Positions 61,592 through 64,000 of a DNA stretch of 64,000 bases are shown here, piece by piece. Source of the DNA: Calvatia gigantea (lineage: Eukaryota; Basidiomycota; Agaricomycetes; Agaricales; Lycoperdaceae). How positions within the stretch are numbered: the stretch's first letter is position 1; every line of letters begins with the position of its first letter. The notes beneath the pieces are model-generated. The model did not search any database, was not told the origin of the DNA, and saw only the letters and a list, made by a program, of their open reading frames with translations. The stretch covers positions 2,294,001 through 2,358,000 of the forward strand of contig JACAAK010000001.1 of assembly GCA_025093985.1 (NCBI GenBank), in the 5' to 3' direction. Made by a program: the position numbers and the translations under genes.

Positions 61592-63376
61592 TTGGAGAAC
61601 ACTGCTCAGCGTTCAACGTTCAACTTCTCAAGCCATCTCACAACCTCGATGGACGACACCAACAATTATCGACGCCCTATCCTCATCCAGTACGATTCAC
61701 ATGCTGTGTTCCCACTGGAACTAGTTCAGGAGACGAACAGAGCATATTTCCTCCAACTACTTGCCAGGATCCCCGAGAAAGTGCTCCCTCCAGGAAAATC
61801 TTTAATCTCTATCGTCACACAAGAAAAACTGGAATACAGCGCAGAAGGAAACCAAGACCACAAAGCAAATGTTCAAGAGCGGGTTGCTGAAGCTATGCAC
61901 GCTGCTTTCTGGGATGCGGTAGACAAACAATCTCTTTTAGTTATACTCATTTACTCATATACCTCTTCTCAGACCGCAGAAAAGCTCTCCTCTCCTGAAC
62001 CTTCTGAGCAGAACATACATATTAGACGTCTTCACAACGATATACGCGAAGCTGTCTCGGACCTTTTTCCTCCAGAACATCAACTCCTGCATTTTCTTTC
62101 CCTTCCCCCTGCACCATCCACTGCCCCGCTACATAGCTTTGTCAGCACTTTGACAGAAGTCCTGATCACTCTCCGCAAGAGGTGTGCTCCAATACGGGAC
62201 GGCGAAATAGATGCAGAACTCCGGAAGCTCGATAATCCACCGCTGAAGGACACGTCACGGCTCCAGGATCCTGGTCAACTACTACAGGGCGGCAGAGCAT
62301 CACCCCTGGCCGAATTCGTAATTCAGTCTCTCAGAACTGTCCTGACAATTGCCGACCACATGAAGTCCGACCTCCACGATTATGTATTAGGGTCTATGAC
62401 CGAGGAACAACTAAAGGCCTTAGTGATCCGGGAAGCGAAATTCCGGGAGCGAGACTTAGTGATCAAGCTTTGGTCGCTTCACGGCCAGGATACCAATAAA
62501 CGAGGAGAGGAAATTATTCGAGAGCAATGGCGCCGCTGGTGCCAGCAAACGGAAGAAACGACAATAGTACTGCCAGAGGATAGATGGAAGTCGAGGCTGA
62601 TCAGAGCACTTTCAACTCCAGTGCCCATCTCTTGTTCTCCTCCTCAAAACATTCTGAAGTCAAACGACACTTTACCAAGCGAGAATGAGCTCCCACCCCA
62701 ATTCTTCCTTTCGGCTCGTTCGCTGTACCGGTTGCAAGACTATTTGCAGGCCATCGCTATTACCGCAGCATTACGTTCACTCACCCGATTGCCTCCACCA
62801 TCTTCTATTTCATCGACAGTTCCCACCCAAATTTCAGCTCAGAGTTTCACCGAACGAATATGGGCTTTGTTACAGACGGAGCTTGAGCTGCCCGGAGATG
62901 TTGAAAATGACAACGGTAACCAATTAAAGGTGGTCAATCTTGCAGATGAAGTTGTTCGCGCTTGTCGGCTCGTAAAGACTACACTGGACCTCAGTGAAGA
63001 GCAACGTTTACGCGAAGCGGTCGAACGGACCTTGCGGCCAAGCGACCCAGTGTTTTTATTACTGCAACGAAGGCTAATGGACGCCTTGCTTGAAGGAATT
63101 ATTTCAATGGAACCTTCAAACCAAAAGTTACAGATACCCGACAAACTCAAAACCGGTCGAAGTCATCTCGACGAGCGCACTGAAAAACGCGCAAAACTAG
63201 TCATTGGTGACGACCCTGCTGGAACGCCTGACATGCCACCGCTAAACATTGTGGGATTGACACATCCCATCAGAGGCTTCGAAGACCTTGTCTTATCAAA
63301 AGCTATAAATGAAGCATTTGCGAAGTTGATGGAGACCGTGAGATGGACGGGGAGCGTTTGGGGTGACCATGTTTAA
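61592..63376 (+). CDS. TCP11-domain protein (Sok1-like)
   Basis: A single uninterrupted 594-residue frame, unusual in this intron-rich window. The TCP11 domain is recognised by IVTQEKLEYSAEGNQDHKAN, VQERVAEAMHAAFWDAV, LLHFLSLPPAPSTAPLHSFV and TLRKRCAPIRDGEIDAELRK (the family R-CAP-RD block). Next come LAEFVIQSLRTVLTIADHMK and DLHDYVLGSMTEEQLKALV. Yeast Sok1 can suppress loss of cAMP-dependent kinase; animal TCP11 is linked to cAMP signalling. The C-terminal 200 residues are less conserved. Homology is not seen before residue 20, so the internal ATG at 61649 (MDDTNNYRRP) may be the real start. The cellular role is inferred only. Confidence 0.85.
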   Translation: MENTAQRSTFNFSSHLTTSMDDTNNYRRPILIQYDSHAVFPLELVQETNRAYFLQLLARIPEKVLPPGKSLISIVTQEKLEYSAEGNQDHKANVQERVAEAMHAAFWDAVDKQSLLVILIYSYTSSQTAEKLSSPEPSEQNIHIRRLHNDIREAVSDLFPPEHQLLHFLSLPPAPSTAPLHSFVSTLTEVLITLRKRCAPIRDGEIDAELRKLDNPPLKDTSRLQDPGQLLQGGRASPLAEFVIQSLRTVLTIADHMKSDLHDYVLGSMTEEQLKALVIREAKFRERDLVIKLWSLHGQDTNKRGEEIIREQWRRWCQQTEETTIVLPEDRWKSRLIRALSTPVPISCSPPQNILKSNDTLPSENELPPQFFLSARSLYRLQDYLQAIAITAALRSLTRLPPPSSISSTVPTQISAQSFTERIWALLQTELELPGDVENDNGNQLKVVNLADEVVRACRLVKTTLDLSEEQRLREAVERTLRPSDPVFLLLQRRLMDALLEGIISMEPSNQKLQIPDKLKTGRSHLDERTEKRAKLVIGDDPAGTPDMPPLNIVGLTHPIRGFEDLVLSKAINEAFAKLMETVRWTGSVWGDHV

Positions 63377-64000
63377 AGCGAGCTTGGGGTCACTTGCCCC
63401 ATTCTAAGAACGTCTTGATCGGAGGATTTGTTAGATCCGGTATGTACTTATCTGTGTTCATTGAACGTGACTCTCCAATTGATTCTGACCTGTCCGATTC
63501 AGCGCACGAATCCTCGCCATGCGTCACTTCGAGTTGGCTTCATTGTATCCCACCTTTGTGTCCGGATGGTGGGGGATGGAGCCTGGGCCTTTAGCCATAG
63601 TGATACCGTCGGCGCTTCGCTTCCAACGTCAAGCTCATTTCAGAGTGCTTCTCCTGTAATCTCTGTGCCCATATTCTCAGCGGAATTCCCATTACGGCGT
63701 AGAATCAGCTTCTTGAAACCCAGGAGGTACAAAAAGTGGTGTTCTATTACAAGATTCAACGTGGTTTTTATCTATCATTGGTTCTTGGCCTTGCCGGTTG
63801 AAAGATCCGGACCTCGGGGTGAAATCATTTGTCAAAAACTGGTTTGGGGGCTGCGCTCGAATTGCAACGGGAGGTTATACAAATGGTTGACGCTCGGATG
63901 GATCTTGTAAGGTCCATCCGGTGCGAAAGACAACAGCGTATTCTTCTCAATGTGGGGAAGAGGAGGCATATAATTGTCGACTTAAGCAAAAGGAGTGTCG
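63377..64000. other. Right-edge interval without a recognised gene
   Basis: Frames at 63394-63594 and 63428-63910 are short and lack known motifs. The end of the window may include the start or end of a further gene, but nothing can be supported. Confidence 0.4.

Overview
The window looks like nuclear DNA of a filamentous basidiomycete, most likely an Agaricomycete. Nearly every gene is cut by many short introns (about 45-65 bases, GT...AG, some exons under 40 bases). Genes are densely packed on both strands in divergent and convergent pairs. The gene content is fungal: Hda1-type deacetylase, Zn2Cys6 regulator, DUF1746 Dsc subunit, NSA2, SSL1, CSF1, a multi-intron P450 and CE9-like amidohydrolases. 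No prokaryotic operon, CRISPR array, plasmid feature or intact transposon was seen, and no tRNA or rRNA was found by eye.

Layout. 1-10.2 kb: ALG14 (minus, cut by the left edge), CDC23/APC8, a GLTSCR1-domain protein, a CLC chloride transporter and SmD3, the last four all on plus. 10.2-14.6 kb: a gene-poor stretch with coding-like fragments I cannot name. 14.6-21.8 kb: SDHAF4 (minus), a Zn2Cys6 transcription factor (plus), NSA2 (minus) and YIP1 (plus). 21.8-32.8 kb: one 11-kb minus-strand gene for the bridge-like lipid-transfer protein Csf1/BLTP1. 33.0-35.8 kb: a tiny NDUFAF8-like CX9C protein, a DUF1746 (Dsc4-like) membrane protein and a four-TM protein. 37.4-40.3 kb: HDA1. 40.4-52.9 kb: two paralogous membrane-anchored amidohydrolases (minus) on either side of ERCC1/RAD10 (plus) and an unrecognised protein with PCNA-box-like motifs at both ends (minus). 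53.1-54.8 kb: the TFIIH subunit SSL1. 56.4-63.4 kb: a NIPA-type magnesium transporter, a cytochrome P450 (minus) and a TCP11/SOK1 protein.

Most genes are housekeeping and do not form one pathway. There are loose themes. ERCC1 and SSL1 (nucleotide excision repair) and the putative PCNA-binding protein lie within 11 kb. ALG14, YIP1, the Dsc4-like protein, CLC and Csf1 act in the endomembrane system. SDHAF4 and the NDUFAF8-like protein assemble respiratory complexes.

I found no convincing new multi-gene system. The most unusual things are in gene structure. NSA2 has its ATG as the last bases of exon 1, then a 6-base exon, and an 8-base terminal coding segment. HDA1 carries its catalytic Asp-Val-His-His on a 14-base exon. 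SmD3 appears to use a GC-AG intron. YIP1 has an apparent one-base frame break near its N-terminus. All calls come from reading translations by eye; exon joins were chosen by splice signals plus family conservation and were not checked against transcripts.
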